Origin: Rhyacichthys aspro
Taxonomy: Eukaryota; Chordata; Actinopteri; Gobiiformes; Rhyacichthyidae
Direction: 5' to 3'
DNA: 64,000 bases
NCBI GenBank assembly: GCA_036850595.1
Contig: CM072165.1
Coordinates: 8,628,109-8,692,108 of the forward strand
Part shown: positions 34,735 through 46,800 of the stretch, one piece after another
Position numbering within the stretch: the stretch's first letter is position 1
Layout: every line of letters starts with the position of its first letter
Made by a program: the position numbers and the translations under genes
Notes under the pieces: generated by a model
Database searches by the model: none
The model's input: the letters and a program-made list of their open reading frames with translations, nothing else
What the model was told of the DNA's origin: nothing

Positions 34735-36979
34735 GCTGAGGCAAAAAGTGAACCATTTTATTACATTAAAATGTTCCATACAAACAATGCATACACACTA
34801 GATTCATATTGCTTCAGACATAATTTTCTTTTCTGCTTGAATTCCAGTTAAACAACTCTGTAACAAAATGTAAGTACAACATTTATGAAAATATAAATCT
34901 CTAAACAGGTAAAGTCAGCTCTGACAATACAAAGAATACAATAGAAACATTCATTACCAGTATGTCAACTATGAGTTGCAAACATGTAAGTTATTAAAAG
35001 TCATTCAAGTTACTTAACATACAATAATACCATGTACTGGCTTCCATATGGACACATTCAAATATACTCTTAAAACTGGCATTCCAATAGATTATAAGAG
35101 GACTCTTTTTAAACTTTTAGCAAAGATAGCACATTTCTCTATCATAAACATAATCACAGTATAACACTGAAACAATTTGGTAACTCGTTACATCATTACA
35201 GTACAAGCCTTCAAAACAACTAAAACAAACCATAATCAGAACTTTGGCAATTACAAGATAGAATTTTCATTGAGAAAGCCTCAACTTGAAAGAAAATAAA
35301 GTATTTTAAAGCTTGGTGCTGCTACCCAGTTTTTGACACTATCCAAGGGCCATTGTCTCAATAGTTCAAAACTAGTAAACATACAAAAAGATGTAATAGC
35401 CCTTAAAAAGTATATGAAAATGTGAAAATGGTGCCATTTGTTTTGTTTTAGTTTTTTTATATCATGCCAGGCAAATTCATTTGATCTGAGCTTGAACAGA
35501 AACTAACTTTTGGGTTAAGACAGACATGTTTACCAAAGCTATCCCAGTACCTGCAAAGTACCCCTCATACATTTATTCTTTCAGATTGTCAGCAAACCAG
35601 ATCTTATAAGCTGTTAGCAGACTGCCTGCAGACCATGCCCAAGAGAGACTATAGCAATTAAGAAAGTTAACTGTAGCTTGCAAGTACGTGGATGCCCTTT
35701 GTGTTTGTAGGCAAGTCCAATACCTGTTTAGGATGTATCTAGGTCACTTAAAACAATTTATACAATTTGTCCTAATAATAAATCTTAAGATTTTCACACA
35801 AACCACACATAAAGTGCTTTCACTTTCCGTCTAAACCTCTAAATATATTCACATGGCCAAGTTCTCTGTCATTTTCTACTAGAACAATAGTAACAAACTC
35901 CACTAAACCTAAAGCAAGTACACTGTTTAAGGCGTGAAAGTGTATGGTGCTATGCTACACTGTATGCTCATAGTGGTTTTCCCTTAAAAACGAGCAGCAC
36001 AGACATTGATGAAACTGCAGGTAATTTCACACACAAGTAAACCGTTCACAGAAATATCTTCATTTATCCATTACTATCACTTCAGAGAGCAAAGCCATCA
36101 ATCTCTTACATTGTTCACTGGATTTCGGGTTATATTAATGCAAATATGTAACTGTGTGTACACTTTGTTTACAAATTCCCTGCATTTTAATAAATCTTGT
36201 ATGCACATAATAAACATTTTAAATTCCAGGCACTCACTTTGATTGCATTAAGCACAACGTAACATTTTTAAGGAGTTGCACAAATTGCAGCAGCCAAAAA
36301 GAGATATGTACATATGTTCATAGGTTCTTTTTTGTACAGTACTGACTGATGTTAATACTAACATAAATATAGTTTATGGCTTAATGTGCACAATGTAAAT
36401 AAACAATGAATACAATAAAGTGTCATAGGCCATGTTCACTCCAGCCTCAGAAGTGGAACAGATCTGGTCTGATTTGTTCATGACAGTGCAACCAGATTGA
36501 TTTGTAGCAAAGTGTGATCAGACCATTCAGAGTTTTCACTTTCTTAGAGCAACATTCTTTATATTTCTCACAAAAATGCAGCATGACCTGTGCCACTTAT
36601 ATGTCCAGTGTAAACATAGCCTCAAAGACGTGGAATGGCTCCAAAAATAATTGATCACAAATAATGACTTTGTTCTTCAAATGCAAAAGCACATAATATG
36701 GTAAACTAATAATGCACATAATTTACATTTTTTCTTCTTTTCAAGACACAGTTTTTTTTCTAACAGTCTTCATGTGTAAAACAAACTGTATCATAGGTTG
36801 GAAGTAAGTAATAAGATCATTTGAGTGCAGCGCTAAATTGGTCGGCCCATTAATTACCCAAAGGGCTGACATCTGCAGCTGAATCACGTGGCTGTAAACA
36901 AGAATCAACTGCAACCCCAGAGATTCAAACTTTTATCTATATTTCACTTAACCCCACCCACTTCTTGGTTCTCCACCAA
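34735..36979 (-). other. nwd2: NWD2 3' UTR (inferred)
   Basis: A 2.2-kb AT-rich tract without repeats that directly follows the stop. It contains a palindromic TATGTACATA at 36304-36313 that includes a Pumilio-type TGTACATA on the transcript strand. The extent is inferred from composition and the AATAAA at 34757. Confidence 0.5.
34757..34762 (-). terminator. NWD2 polyadenylation signal (candidate)
   Basis: AATAAA on the - strand, about 2.2 kb beyond the NWD2 stop, at the edge of a uniformly AT-rich stretch. Confidence 0.5.
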
Positions 36980-39900
36980 TCACTGCAGCAGTTCAGTCTT
37001 TTTTGTTGGGGTGGTAGACTCCCCTTCCCCAGAGTCAGATACGTTTATAGGGCTGTCCCTAGAGAAGACCTCAGTCGACTCCCTCCAAATGCAGTCTGCA
37101 ACAGTCTTAAAGGAATGGTTCCCACATTTTGGGCGTACCTTCTGTGAAGCATTGTTGACTATTTGTCTGCTGTTTGAAGTGGCAATTTTTATTTTCAGGG
37201 CAGCATCCACACGGTCCACCACAGTGTAAGTGCCAATACTGCCATCCTCAAAACCAATAATGATGTTTAATGCCCGTTGGGAGAGAGACAAGAAGGTGGG
37301 GGTCTTGTAGAGGGAACATGTGCCAATACTTTTGCCATCGGCAAGGCGCATCACAATCAAGTTGGACACAACGCCAGCTTCGTCATCTTCTTCACAGTTA
37401 CGGAAACAGACATAAACAAGATAGCGCCCATCTCTTGACAATTTCTGCCGCCAAATGATTCCGGCTGCATGGACAAGCCTTAACTTCCCACTGTGAAGGT
37501 CGAGGACATTGATGTTTTCGTCACCCTTTGACACAATCCCTAGTTTTCCATTGGGTGATATTTGGAAGTCTTCAAGATTTTTGAGGAAGTTGGCTGGCAA
37601 CTGCACCCGCCTGCAGATGGACTCATCTGCAACACTCCAAATAAAGACTGTTTCTGTGGAAGTGATAAACACCACACAGTCGGGGCAGTCCGGAATGAGC
37701 TTGAAGTTGACAATGGTTATACCGTCATCACATATGAATTTCTTAGACACACTGCCTGACCACAAGCTTACAGCAAGAAGCTTGTTTTTTGAAGTCCCCA
37801 CCAGAAATGTGTTGGCTGTGGTGATTAATGCATTCTGGAGGGTAACTAAAATGTTGCAAACTTTGTGCCCAGTAGCAAGCCTCCAGACTCTAGAGGCGTT
37901 CTGCTCACAGAGGGACACCACAAACTGGTCGTTGTGGGTGATAAGCAGCTGTGATATTCTCTGTCCATTGATGCGGAAAATGTTTTCTCCAGTAGTGGTT
38001 TGCCAGATGTATTGGCTTGACTTGTCATCGGATGTTACCATGAGGTCCCCTGAGGAGGTTAAGACACAGTTTTCCACTATGCCCTCATGCTTGAAGACTG
38101 TCTCAATGAAGCCTGTGCTAAAGTTCCACTTGTGGACAGCCTCAGAACCATCCATAGTAAACACATAGTCCTCTCTGCCAGACAGCAGGAAAGACTGAAT
38201 TTTCTTCCCTGTTTTGTCGATGTTGGACATGGCTGTAATAATGTCAATATCCCAAACAGATAGGACTCCACTGCTGGCAACAGAGAGGAGCAGATTGTGG
38301 TGAACTGATTTAATGAGTTTGACAATTGCCCCTGAGATTTCAATGAGGCTAGCCATGCATTGTCCGCTGTCCCTCCTCCATACAAAGATGGAGGATGTGT
38401 TCTCCATGGATGCCACGATGCTTTGTCCATTCTTAGAGAGTACAGCAGCGACAAAACGTTCTGTTCGTTTGGCTTTGAACTTCTCCACCATTTTCCAGAC
38501 CTTTGTGTCCAGAACCTCAATACTTCTAGCCTTGCAAATAAGAATCGACCTCTGGTCTTCAGATAACTCTATGCCTACTACTTCACTTTCGTCCCCTCTG
38601 CAATCATAATCTTCCATAAGCCGTGGGTTGGTTATCTCTTTGGTGTTCCACACTGACAAACTGCCTTCATTGTCAATCATGACCATTTGATTTAGGGTGT
38701 CTAGAACCAGAATTGATTTAACAAAGCCACCAGAAAATTCAGATGTTATAGTGGCCAATTTGTCCCCGTTCCCAAGATGAAAGATTGATGCAGTGTTCAG
38801 GTATTGGCCACAAAAGGCATACATTCCGTCAGGAGAGCATTGGACACATGTCACTTCATACCAGCAATGAAACTGATAGAGAGGCCAACCATAGAGCAGG
38901 TCAATCACATTAACATCTTTACTAGCCTCCAACCAGGCCAGAGCATGATGGGTGGACAAAGTAAAACCATTGATGAAGGCCACTCCACCAGTGACACCAC
39001 CATGCTTTGACCCTTTAATCTCAACCTCGGATAAAAGGCAGGACTTGTGATTATCATAAATAAGCAGCGTGTTTTTGGTTGTGGCCACAACCAGGTATTT
39101 CTCATCAGATGTTAGCCTAATCCCTAGTACAACAGATCTGGCTGTGTCGATCTGTCGTAGTAACTGTCTGCTCTCAACATCCCATGTGCTAACAGACCCA
39201 TCTTCCAAGGCTACAAGGACTATGTTTGGGGCTAGAGTGGGCAAGATTTCCACAATCTGCATGTAGCTGGAGCAGAGAGGAAGCCTCTCTGGACTATAAG
39301 TTACGTCCATAGAGGAGTGTAGAGGCACAATGGAGCAGTACTTTGGACCATCTTTGTCACACTCCAACAGGAGGTGTCTGAGCTTAGGCAGGGAGGTGAC
39401 GACTGGGAGAAGCCTCTGCTGTAGCTCTGCAGAGAGCGACGCTGGGTTCTTTAGCACCTTAACCTTGATACTACGGAGAGTGGTGGCTAAGAATTTCAAT
39501 TCTTTTTCTTGGGTGTAGCTGTAGGCTAGGTCAATATCAGTTAAGGCCTTTTCAAACTGGCCAATCTTAATCATTGTGTACAGCCAGCTGAAGTTCATGA
39601 TGACACCGAACATGAGATCATCAGTCCTCCCACTTCGGGTCAGGTGATACACCAGTTCTGTCATCTTTCTGTGGTTCACAAAGAAGATATCAGGCTCCAA
39701 AAGGTTGCACTGAAAGACCCAAGGCTGCTCAGGGGTCTGCCTGTCATAGGAGTACTTATCAGAGGAGGCTTTTTCATGAGACTGCTGATGGTGGGGGTTT
39801 TTGTGATGAGATATGTTGAGGGAAGTGAAGTGGTTGTTATCGTAAGTAAAGATTTTCTTTCTACCCCCAGACCATGCCCCCAGAAAATACTCTGCCAAGA

Positions 39901-40876
39901 GACTGTGCATTTGGTGGACATCCTCCTCATTACTTAGATACAACTTCTGAGCAATGAGGTGGAGGTGCCTATTGGCCCAGACCATTAGGGTGACATTTCG
40001 TACTTGTCGTTCCACCAGGTATCCCTCTAGCTCCTCTTTGAGCTTTGCAACTAAGTCGTAAGAAATCCTCAAAGGGTTTTTAAGGTAAGTTGCCACAATG
40101 ACATCCCCAAGAACTATGTTATCTAGGGACAGAATATCCTCTAGCTCCACCTCAGTTAACCCAGCTTTGGCCATGGTGATATAACCCAAAGCTCTGAAGA
40201 CAAACCGTTGGCCCAGTTTATTCTCCACTGAGTAGAAAAGCTGTTCTATGCTTTCATGCACTGTAGAGCACAGCGAGCGGTCATCAACATCTTTGTGAGA
40301 CCGCCAGTGGACAACTTCCCTGTAGATAAGATTTACAAACATGGGTAATGTACACTTGGCAAGCGCCTCATTGACATAAATTTGTTGGCCTGAGGTAACC
40401 TTTCTCTTAACCCTCAGCAACTGCTGCTTTAATGTTTGGCTGCAGACTTTACGATCCCTCTGAATCAATTCAGCATAATATCTGTCATCATGGATAAGGT
40501 TTCTGAGCTTTTGCAAGATGCCATGTTTATTGGGCAATGTTGAGACCACAATGCGGACTGTCCTAGGCAAGTGTATGGGAAGCCACCACAGCTTGCGGGC
40601 TTCATCAGCATCTGATAGTTGCTCGAGGGAATCAAGAACTATGACCAATGGTCTGTGAAATGAAGATTCTCCAAGAAGGTTGATGAAGAGCTCCCTCATC
40701 TCCTGGATCTTGTTAGGCAAAAAGTGAATCAGGCAGCGGTAGTTTAATGCAATCTGTTCACAGATACTCTGAAGGAGTGTCCGAAGGTCAGTGGACGGCT
40801 GTGTGGAACCAATGAAACGAACAATCACCACTGGGTCAGTTTCAGGGCCCATCTCTTTTTGAAGCCATGAATATGC
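36980..40876 (-). CDS. nwd2: NWD2 last exon: NACHT remainder and WD40 array
   Basis: Acceptor CTGTTTTCAG|GCATAT. The exon is 3.9 kb and uninterrupted, giving 1298 residues to TGA. It starts AYSWLQKEMGPETDPVVIVR (human AYGWLHEDTGPESDPVVIVR) and ends TPTKKTELLQ. The uninterrupted reading frame and near-human sequence show strong purifying selection. Confidence 0.97.
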   Translation of the reverse strand, partial: AYSWLQKEMGPETDPVVIVRFIGSTQPSTDLRTLLQSICEQIALNYRCLIHFLPNKIQEMRELFINLLGESSFHRPLVIVLDSLEQLSDADEARKLWWLPIHLPRTVRIVVSTLPNKHGILQKLRNLIHDDRYYAELIQRDRKVCSQTLKQQLLRVKRKVTSGQQIYVNEALAKCTLPMFVNLIYREVVHWRSHKDVDDRSLCSTVHESIEQLFYSVENKLGQRFVFRALGYITMAKAGLTEVELEDILSLDNIVLGDVIVATYLKNPLRISYDLVAKLKEELEGYLVERQVRNVTLMVWANRHLHLIAQKLYLSNEEDVHQMHSLLAEYFLGAWSGGRKKIFTYDNNHFTSLNISHHKNPHHQQSHEKASSDKYSYDRQTPEQPWVFQCNLLEPDIFFVNHRKMTELVYHLTRSGRTDDLMFGVIMNFSWLYTMIKIGQFEKALTDIDLAYSYTQEKELKFLATTLRSIKVKVLKNPASLSAELQQRLLPVVTSLPKLRHLLLECDKDGPKYCSIVPLHSSMDVTYSPERLPLCSSYMQIVEILPTLAPNIVLVALEDGSVSTWDVESRQLLRQIDTARSVVLGIRLTSDEKYLVVATTKNTLLIYDNHKSCLLSEVEIKGSKHGGVTGGVAFINGFTLSTHHALAWLEASKDVNVIDLLYGWPLYQFHCWYEVTCVQCSPDGMYAFCGQYLNTASIFHLGNGDKLATITSEFSGGFVKSILVLDTLNQMVMIDNEGSLSVWNTKEITNPRLMEDYDCRGDESEVVGIELSEDQRSILICKARSIEVLDTKVWKMVEKFKAKRTERFVAAVLSKNGQSIVASMENTSSIFVWRRDSGQCMASLIEISGAIVKLIKSVHHNLLLSVASSGVLSVWDIDIITAMSNIDKTGKKIQSFLLSGREDYVFTMDGSEAVHKWNFSTGFIETVFKHEGIVENCVLTSSGDLMVTSDDKSSQYIWQTTTGENIFRINGQRISQLLITHNDQFVVSLCEQNASRVWRLATGHKVCNILVTLQNALITTANTFLVGTSKNKLLAVSLWSGSVSKKFICDDGITIVNFKLIPDCPDCVVFITSTETVFIWSVADESICRRVQLPANFLKNLEDFQISPNGKLGIVSKGDENINVLDLHSGKLRLVHAAGIIWRQKLSRDGRYLVYVCFRNCEEDDEAGVVSNLIVMRLADGKSIGTCSLYKTPTFLSLSQRALNIIIGFEDGSIGTYTVVDRVDAALKIKIATSNSRQIVNNASQKVRPKCGNHSFKTVADCIWRESTEVFSRDSPINVSDSGEGESTTPTKKTELLQ

Positions 40877-43800
40877 CTGAAAACAGAGACAGACACTTAT
40901 TTGTTTGTGCTTGGATATTTCACACACATTGATTAAATAAAAACAGTCACAAAACAATAATGATCAAAGCTCAACCTCAAATGAATCTATTTAAATAATA
41001 GTTGAGGGTAGCACACTGAAGACCAAAGGTTTTATTTAAGCAGCACTTGTGTCCTTTGCAGAACCTCTCTGGCTCTTATTGAACATGGAAAAAATACTCA
41101 GTATTTTCATTTTTAAGGCCCTGAAACAGTCTTGGTGGTATTAATATATAATAACAAATATTTTATTTAGTTGAAGCCTTTCTCTCTGGGCACTGCTACA
41201 ACAGAAAATAATGTACCTCAATAATTTACTAAATGACCTTATTATAATTTCAAGAGACATGAATGCACAACAGCATTATTAATATTAAAGACAGGCAGGT
41301 GAGTGTGTGATGTTTGACAATGACAAACTGGGACATGTGATCTGTAATGTGTCATATAATTAATAAAATAACATTCAAGAAACAAAAATTTGAGATTGAA
41401 CCACGACACTGGCAAGTATTTAAAAAAAAATATATAATCCAATTCAGAAGCCTTGGATATAGAAAAAGTATGTGTAAAACTATGTGTTACAGCAGCTAAT
41501 ACACACTCAAAATCCAATTATATATTTCAATAGAGTCTTTTCCATTTTATTATGGCATGGCATTATAATTTTATAACTTTAAATGCTCAGTAATTTGCAC
41601 TGTGAATCTCTTCTGTGCCTGTCTTTAGTAATATCCACTGACACCTTAGAAGACCTCAGTGTAATGAGCTTAACTTAAAAGGTTGCAAGTAAAAGATCTC
41701 CCACAATCTCCTTTGCATTATCCTTCTCTTTATATCTTTTGAAAAATTAAAGGCATGGTGAAGGACAGTCATGGCAGAAGAACTAATGGTCATGAAAGCC
41801 TTTGATTAAATGGATGAACAGTTGATCACAGTGTTGCACAAGGAAAGATACATATTCAGCCTGGACAGAGAAAGAGTCTTGAGTGTGGTCAAATATACTG
41901 ATTTCTCTCACCTGTTTGGCCACCTCAGCCATCAGCAGTGTTTTACCAGTGCACGGCCCTCCATACACCACCATCGGGCTCATTCTGCTGCCTTTAGATG
42001 GCAGCAGGTTTTCTTGTACATAATCCAGTGTTTCACTCGGGTATTCGTAGAGCGCGGCGTAAGTTTTACAAAGGGAGAGGTGCTGCAGGAGCTCGTCATA
42101 CAGCGGGTCCGTTTCTGTGTCAAAGTTCTGCTGGACTGTGGCTTGGATAATATCAACCATGTCCTCGTAGAACTGTTTACACAGACCTTCGACGTAGTGG
42201 CTCTCCACCTCTTGAGAATAGCCCAGCTTCATGTCGCAGTGAGTGACAGAAGAATAAACGCGGAGGTTAGAAGCGGCCACCACCGTGGGGATGAATTCGT
42301 CTCGTACTTTCAGAAGGCGTTCATATGCTTCCTGGTTGCGCATGATGCGGTCGCCGCTGACCACAATGTCCATGTACTTGGCCATCTCAGGGAGTTTGGC
42401 GAACCGGTCGAAGTTGGAAATCTTACGAATGTAGCAAACACATTTCCTGAGAAAGGCAGGGGTTTGTTTCCCAAGGGCAAAATCTAACTCATCTTCCAAG
42501 GCTGGAATGAGAAGAAAGTTTTATTTTAGTTAAATCTGAGAACCAGTTTTTCTCATATGTATTCATGAACATATTGAATGAATATGTGCTACTAAAATCC
42601 TAAAGGAGTACTGGTTAGGCAGAATTGTTTGATTGTTTACCGGTAATTACCCCATTCTGTAGTGTGATGTCTTGAGTAACAACAAATAGTATTTATCTAC
42701 AATCATGTCAATATGCTGACATTCCTTTCACCTAAAATATATTTTGTTTATTGTAATGTACAAAAACACAATAAAGACTATCTATGTTTTTCAGAAACCA
42801 TAGCTGTAGATGTTGACAACAAATGACAGCATTATCAAATTAACGCAAGGGCTTCTTTTTACATTAAAGTCTTAATCCAAGCAGCTGATTAAAGCCTGGT
42901 GCGTAAAGATAGCCATCAAAAGGATGTCGGGACTCTTGCAGCTGAAGAGCTTTTTAGCCTCCGATTAGTCAGATTCCTCCCGAGCCTTATTTAAGAAGAA
43001 ACAAAATTGATAAAATCACATAAGCCAGCATTACTGAACTGTATCATAGGCTCTCCCACAAAGAGCCAGCTGACTGAAATTCAGCCAGCCTCTCTTGTGT
43101 AGTTTTGTGCACATGGCAGCCTGCTAATTAGCTGGGAGAGAGCAAAGAGCAGGGAAAGTTGGGACTTCCAAGAGACAGCACAACTTTTTTTTTATGCTAC
43201 AGCCAAGCACTGCTTAAAGCCCAGAGATCACCATTGAGAGCTGCTCCAAATCTGAATCAAACTATCAAAAAGCAGATACTTCCTATGAAAACTGCTGCTT
43301 TATTATCATTAAAGACTATGTCTAAAAATGCAAATAGAAAGACTACTTCTGGAAATAAATCCAGTAGAAATTGTGCATGCATTAAGTATTTGTAGAAGCT
43401 AAATAGGTGTACATGCAAAACATTTAAAGGTGACTATAAGAGGGGAAAGAAATGAGCTTGGATTAGTGAGGTGAGCAGACAATGTGATCAATCAATCACT
43501 GTCACTTAGCAAGTTTCATGTGACACGTTGTGATTGCGTCTCTACTGTTGTAAACAACACAAATAAAAGTCCAATTAGCCGTCTATATACGTCTAACTTT
43601 TTAAGGCTCTCTATTGTGTTAGTATTATATCTGTATTATATCCGTTAAAGGTGGAGCTGAAACTAACCAGAGCAAAGGAATTTCTTGGCCTGAGCACTCT
43701 TCATGGTCCCCTTTTCTTGAAGCTGCAGCACTGCCGTCCGGAAGATCCTCTTGATCTCTTCCGACACATTCCTCCAGGCCTTGTCGTTCTTCGTTTTGGT

Positions 43801-46800
43801 CACACTGCTCGATTCCATCTGAACAGAACAGGGGCAGGAAGAGGAAGGTCTGAATTTACAGTTTAGACACATGGTCACTCTTCTTCTACCGAATAAATGC
43901 GAGTGAAACAAAACAAAAGAAAAGGAATCCAAGTAGTCTGAGAGCCGTCTTTTCTCTATGTGCATACCAAATATGTTCCTTGTGGAGTACTGAATTCATA
44001 AAACCACCCAGCACAAGGACAAGAGGCTTTTATCAACAGCGCTCCAGCCCTGCAGTCAGGAAGTGAAGCTGGCGATATACATAACAGAGGGAGACAGACA
44101 ACAAAATCCCCCTCAGTAGGACTTACAGAGTTCTGGTAGTTCTTAAGCATTTGGGCTTTGGGTTTGAGGTAGTATGCGGGTGGCACGGAGTTTTCGTCCC
44201 TGCAGTACCACTCCTCCAAGATGTGTGTGTCCAGCCCCGCCTCCACAGCTGCATCCAAGATCATCTCGAACTCGGCTGATTCCACCTCCCCTGGCACACG
44301 GATGCTGCCGTATTTCTCCCCCACCAGACCCTGAGGGGGAAGGAAGGAAGGAAGGAAGGGAGAAGGGAAGGGTAAAGGACAAGGAAGGTGAGAAGAGAAT
44401 CATGAGCAGTTTAAGACCTCCATTTATTGGATCATTGATGCTCGGTGAATAGCGGAGGCAATGATGCACACGGCGACTTATTTAAGGCCATTTCAAAGCT
44501 ACAAGCACTACTGTAATACACCTGATAACCCATGAAAAGACATTAAGGATTCAGCTGTAATATCAAAATTGGGTTACAACAAAGCCACATGTGCTCGGAT
44601 TAAAGGAGAAATCATGCACCCACTGACTGCATCGTGTTGTAACATTTCTTATAGGTGAAATCTTGTGGGGAAATCTGCTTATTCAATGAAAAGACCATCT
44701 GCCTTGCACTGTATGTACTGTAAATAGAGTTGAATAATGAAGCAGTATCTAAAGAGCCAAAAATAAAACCATGGATCTCGGTGCATGGTTCTGATGTAAT
44801 ATGGAAATGAATCCTGTGTCCTAATTTGCAAAAGTGCATTCCCACTAAATGCAGTGCAGTGTTGACTGGAGAAACCCTTTTCTCTCACATTATGCTTTTG
44901 AAATGAGTGCATTAAAGAAGGTATGCAATTTGGCCTTAGCCCTAATTAAGACATGAGCATTTATAGTTTTATCGGTCAGAGGTATATTAACAAGGAGCAT
45001 CAGTTAATGTGAAATATTCCGCTCTAGTCATCATGATTTGTTTTATAAAGAAAGGCTGATTTGTTCTGCTGCTGCACACACATGCTTGAATTGCTGTTCT
45101 ACAAGCTTGGCCAAATTTCCTTTTTTGTTCCGTAATTAGCCGCATAAAAATCTGAGCAGCTTTTCTTCCTCTATAGAACAGATGGGGCTGTTTTAAATGA
45201 AAAGAAATCGCTGCATTAATTAAATGCCTGAATATGTGTCTTTAAAAAATGACATCCAAGACTGTGTAATTCAATTTAAATGTGCATTTCGTGCTTTATC
45301 TTGACTACTTCACGAACGTCAACACCGGCCTTCGATACCAAACATATCTGCTTCAGCCATCTTTTTACACAGGAAGCACAGCACTCAACACTGTAGTGGC
45401 ATAATTAGGCGTCATCAAATGAAATGTGGCCTTTTCATCTGACTATTATCTCCCACTCCACACATGGCATATCTACTGTAAGCCCGAGCGAGTCTTCATC
45501 CTTCCTCCTGGCTGCTATCTGCACGGTTTTGACTGACAGCCGATTCAATACCACCGGAAATGATCAGGGCCATTTCCTGATGTATTTTATCAGTCCCATT
45601 TGCAGAATAATGGGGAAGGAAAAGCCCTCCGATACATGACCAGCTGATCTTTATTCCATGTGTCGTCATTCGCATGCGGCTAAGGCCTCGGGCTCGAGAC
45701 GTGAAGCGAGTGAGGGACGAGCCAAATGACTGCCAGCTCCGTTGAGCAGGAAAACGACGTTGGTGCGCTCACGGCAATGACGCTTCAAAGCCGCTCCATG
45801 TTGGACTCCTCGTTCCCTTGGCATTCGCAGTGGGAACAGATGCAGAGAACAAGCCGAATCGGATGATGGCATGTGGCATGGTCAGTAGGACGGCCCACTC
45901 TCAGAAGCCACAAACGCCCGTGGTCCCTTCATTTAAATTCACTTTTGTGACTGTGCTGCACAAATGTGGAAGGAAAGGTTCGTTCTGCAGAAAGGGTTTA
46001 TCGTGGATCAGTTGTTTTGAAGGAGTGTCATTTCAAGGTTGGATTGTGCACTTGGATCCAAATGTATAAACTACAGTAAGTGAGTATTTCAGTAAGGGTT
46101 TTTTAAGAGACCAAATGATTCCTGACTCCTTCGCATGGTTAAGTCAAGGTAGAAAACCAATACCCCTCAGTTTCTTAGCTGATAAAGTGCAAAGCATACA
46201 CTTGAAAGACCCAGGTTCAATTCTTGCTTGGGTCATATGCTTAATAGCCTTCCCCTCTCTCCCAGTCTGTTTCCGGTTGATCTACTGTCTCTATCAAAAA
46301 AAGTCCCAAAAAAGTCCTATACTGAACCAATAATGTAGTTTATTTGATGATTATTATTATCATCAGTTTCTAAATGTAGAGCCAGTTTTAAAGCACCTGA
46401 TTTAGTTTTTGCCATCCCATTCTCACACCCCAACAGTAGTGTAGGTAAAACCAGACCAGTAGAAGCATAGCCAACATTTATCCATGTTTAATTTGTAGCT
46501 TGTTTCTCTATTTTCTTTGATCTGTAAAATAAGGCGTATTTTGCAACGGAATAATCCATTTCCTTGGTTTAGTTCCTTGGTCCTTCGTTGTTGACATCAG
46601 TGTCTACCAATGGGAGTGCTCCTTTTTTACCGGAAGTGAGTTGTGATCGGCCAAAATCACGTTGTGGGCGAATCATCTATTAAAATCCTTGATTATAAAG
46701 TCAAGATCATGTCTTGTCACGTGATCTCATGTCAGCCCTGCGACAAACTGGCCACTGTCCAGGGTGTACCACGCCCAAAGCTGCTGGGATAGGCTCCAGC

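Noticed and set aside
37509..38168. 219-residue + strand frame opposite NWD2
   Set aside because: It is wholly inside the NWD2 coding exon in antisense, and the NWD2 frame is the conserved one.
41810..42487. 225-residue + strand frame opposite NWD2 exon
   Set aside because: It is an antisense shadow of the exon carrying the P-loop.
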